6,411 bases of DNA, taken from Helicobacteraceae bacterium (lineage in GTDB: Bacteria; Campylobacterota; Campylobacteria; Campylobacterales; Sulfurimonadaceae). Below, one piece after another: positions 5,434 through 6,411 of the stretch; position 1 is the stretch's first letter, and each line of letters opens with the position of its first letter. The stretch is taken from contig JALUJE010000291.1 in assembly GCA_027057185.1 (NCBI GenBank), positions 1-6,411 of the forward strand, in the 5' to 3' direction. The translations under genes and the position numbers were made by a program. The notes under the pieces are model-generated. The model saw nothing but the letters and a program-made list of their open reading frames with translations, searched no databases and was not told where the DNA came from.

Positions 5434-6411
5434 TTACCTGCTTTTCTCCTCTGTATTATACCAATAAAATTTAACGCATTGTGCCTTTGAGCTGTTATTA
5501 TCACTCAATAGCGGCGGTCGTGGCATCGAAATGGTCGTAATGCGCTGCGGTGCAATACCCAAAGCGATAAGTGCCGCAGTAGCATTTTTTGCCCTATGCT
5601 GAGCAAGTAATGCATTATGTGTCAGATTATTGGATGGACTGGAGTAGCCAATAACATTCAAATGCGTCTGTGAATGCTCGTGTAGCAGTGACGCAATGGC
5701 TTCAAGCACCGGTTTGTGTTGTGGCTCTATTGTCGAAGCACCACTTCTGAAATAGAGACTATTGTCGTCATAATTTACATGTGTAACATTAACATACACG
5801 TGAGCAATGGCATCAAGCTCCGAGATGATATCAACGGCACGCTGAAGTTGTTGTGGCGATGCTGTTTTCCCCGAGACATTTACTACTCCATTGGAGACAT
5901 TATATGTAAGATCGGTATGCGGATCATTATTGAGTATGGCAATTTGCTTGGCAACAATACGTTTACTTTTAGCATAGTCTTCCAATGGCTCTATCACGAG
6001 TACCCTGTTTTCAATATCATAAGGAAATTTTTTAGTCATGACAACCTTAAAAATTTCATCTTTGAGTCTTTGGTTGGGGACCTTACCTTCAATGAGCAGT
6101 ACATTATGCTGCCATGACGTCTTAATGGCATAAAGAGCTAAATGCGCATTGGTGTGAATACGTTGTAATATCATCGTTTCAAAATGCTCTCTTTGGTACT
6201 GTACATAATAGTACCATCCAGCAAATACAAACAGCGTCAAAGCAATAATGGCCAAAGGCCATTTACTTGGTGTCTGCTCTTTTTTGCGATGATGATTGAG
6301 TGCAAATAACGGAGCGAACAACTCACTGATTTCGTGGGCAGGCAACGAAGAGAGATCTCCATCAAACGTCTGAATGGAGGTAGCATAGCGGTCTAAAATA
6401 GTTTCAAGTAC
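5434..6411 (-). CDS. membrane-anchored protein with two BON-like domains and an OmpA-like domain (5' end outside window)
   Basis: The frame stays open to the right edge, so the start lies beyond 6411. A TTG at 6345 could be read as a start, but 22 further codons precede it without a stop. In the visible 325 residues: a cytoplasmic stretch (1-50) with basic HHRKK before the membrane; one transmembrane helix (about 51-70, WPLAIIALTLFVFAGW); two BON-like alpha-beta repeats (about 80-142 and 150-212, each with a strand like LLIEGKV or VVNVSGK); and a C-terminal OmpA/MotB-like domain (about 216-320). The OmpA motif N-x-x-L-x-x-x-R-A is kept (N266, L269, R273), but the usual G-H-T-D reads G255-Y-S-S258, so the Asp that contacts diaminopimelate in peptidoglycan is absent. 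Topology is predicted as N-in, C-periplasmic. The GTPase gene begins 1 bp after the stop. BON domains suggest membrane or lipid contact; the cargo or target is unknown. Confidence 0.85.
   Translation of the reverse strand, partial: VLETILDRYATSIQTFDGDLSSLPAHEISELFAPLFALNHHRKKEQTPSKWPLAIIALTLFVFAGWYYYVQYQREHFETMILQRIHTNAHLALYAIKTSWQHNVLLIEGKVPNQRLKDEIFKVVMTKKFPYDIENRVLVIEPLEDYAKSKRIVAKQIAILNNDPHTDLTYNVSNGVVNVSGKTASPQQLQRAVDIISELDAIAHVYVNVTHVNYDDNSLYFRSGASTIEPQHKPVLEAIASLLHEHSQTHLNVIGYSSPSNNLTHNALLAQHRAKNATAALIALGIAPQRITTISMPRPPLLSDNNSSKAQCVKFYWYNTEEKSR

Noticed and set aside
5455..5460. TATAAT on the - strand as an internal promoter for the GTPase
   Set aside because: It encodes Tyr-Asn of the OmpA-like protein, and a start from it would fall at the GAGGAG sequence, leaving almost no leader. 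The 1-bp gene spacing points to co-transcription.
5433..5504. N-terminal extension of the GTPase
   Set aside because: It lies inside the end of the OmpA-like gene in another frame. The G domain starts normally a few residues after ATG 5432.
5716..6117. 133-codon open frame on the + strand
   Set aside because: It is antisense to the clearly conserved BON/OmpA coding sequence, and its translation shows no domain or ribosome binding site.

Overview
The window looks like a chromosomal segment of an AT-rich, Gram-negative bacterium. My best guess is a Campylobacterota (epsilonproteobacterial) relative such as Sulfurimonas or Sulfuricurvum. This rests on the low GC, the near-consensus -10 boxes without obvious -35 boxes, the HQWRQPL-type histidine kinase H-box that I associate with that group, and an OmpA/BON protein that implies a cell envelope with a periplasm. 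The assignment is inference; no rRNA or marker gene is present.

Layout. (1) Positions 1-287 are non-coding. They hold a 14-bp perfect palindrome and four copies of a GAAC-N4-GTTC-type dyad spaced 31, 32 and 32 bp apart, leading into a TetR-family repressor gene (288-887). The repressor is followed after 28 bp by a NUDT14-like Nudix hydrolase (916-1485). The two probably form one autoregulated operon. (2) A TATAAT box at 1522-1527 opens a tight three-gene signalling operon on the + strand: a membrane-anchored histidine kinase without a sensor domain (1563-2459), a soluble REC-HisKA-HATPase-REC-Hpt hybrid kinase (2463-4529), and a stand-alone receiver protein (4529-4891). The genes are 3 bp apart and then overlap by 1 bp. 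(3) A convergent operon on the - strand enters from the right edge. It encodes a membrane protein with two BON-like domains and an OmpA-like domain (5434 to beyond 6411, 5' end missing) and, 1 bp later, a Ras/Rab-like small GTPase (4920-5432). Hairpins sit where the two operons meet.

How they may work together. The second block contains every element of a multistep phosphorelay (two kinases, three receivers, one Hpt) but no DNA-binding or enzymatic output domain, so the signal must leave through protein-protein contact of the free receiver or through a partner encoded elsewhere. The third block pairs a cytoplasmic GTPase switch with an inner-membrane protein reaching into the periplasm. The GTPase lacks the Ras Gln61 equivalent, and the OmpA domain lacks the usual peptidoglycan-binding Asp. 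The most unusual DNA-level signal is the helically phased operator array in front of the TetR gene. I see no mobile element, CRISPR array, tRNA or rRNA.
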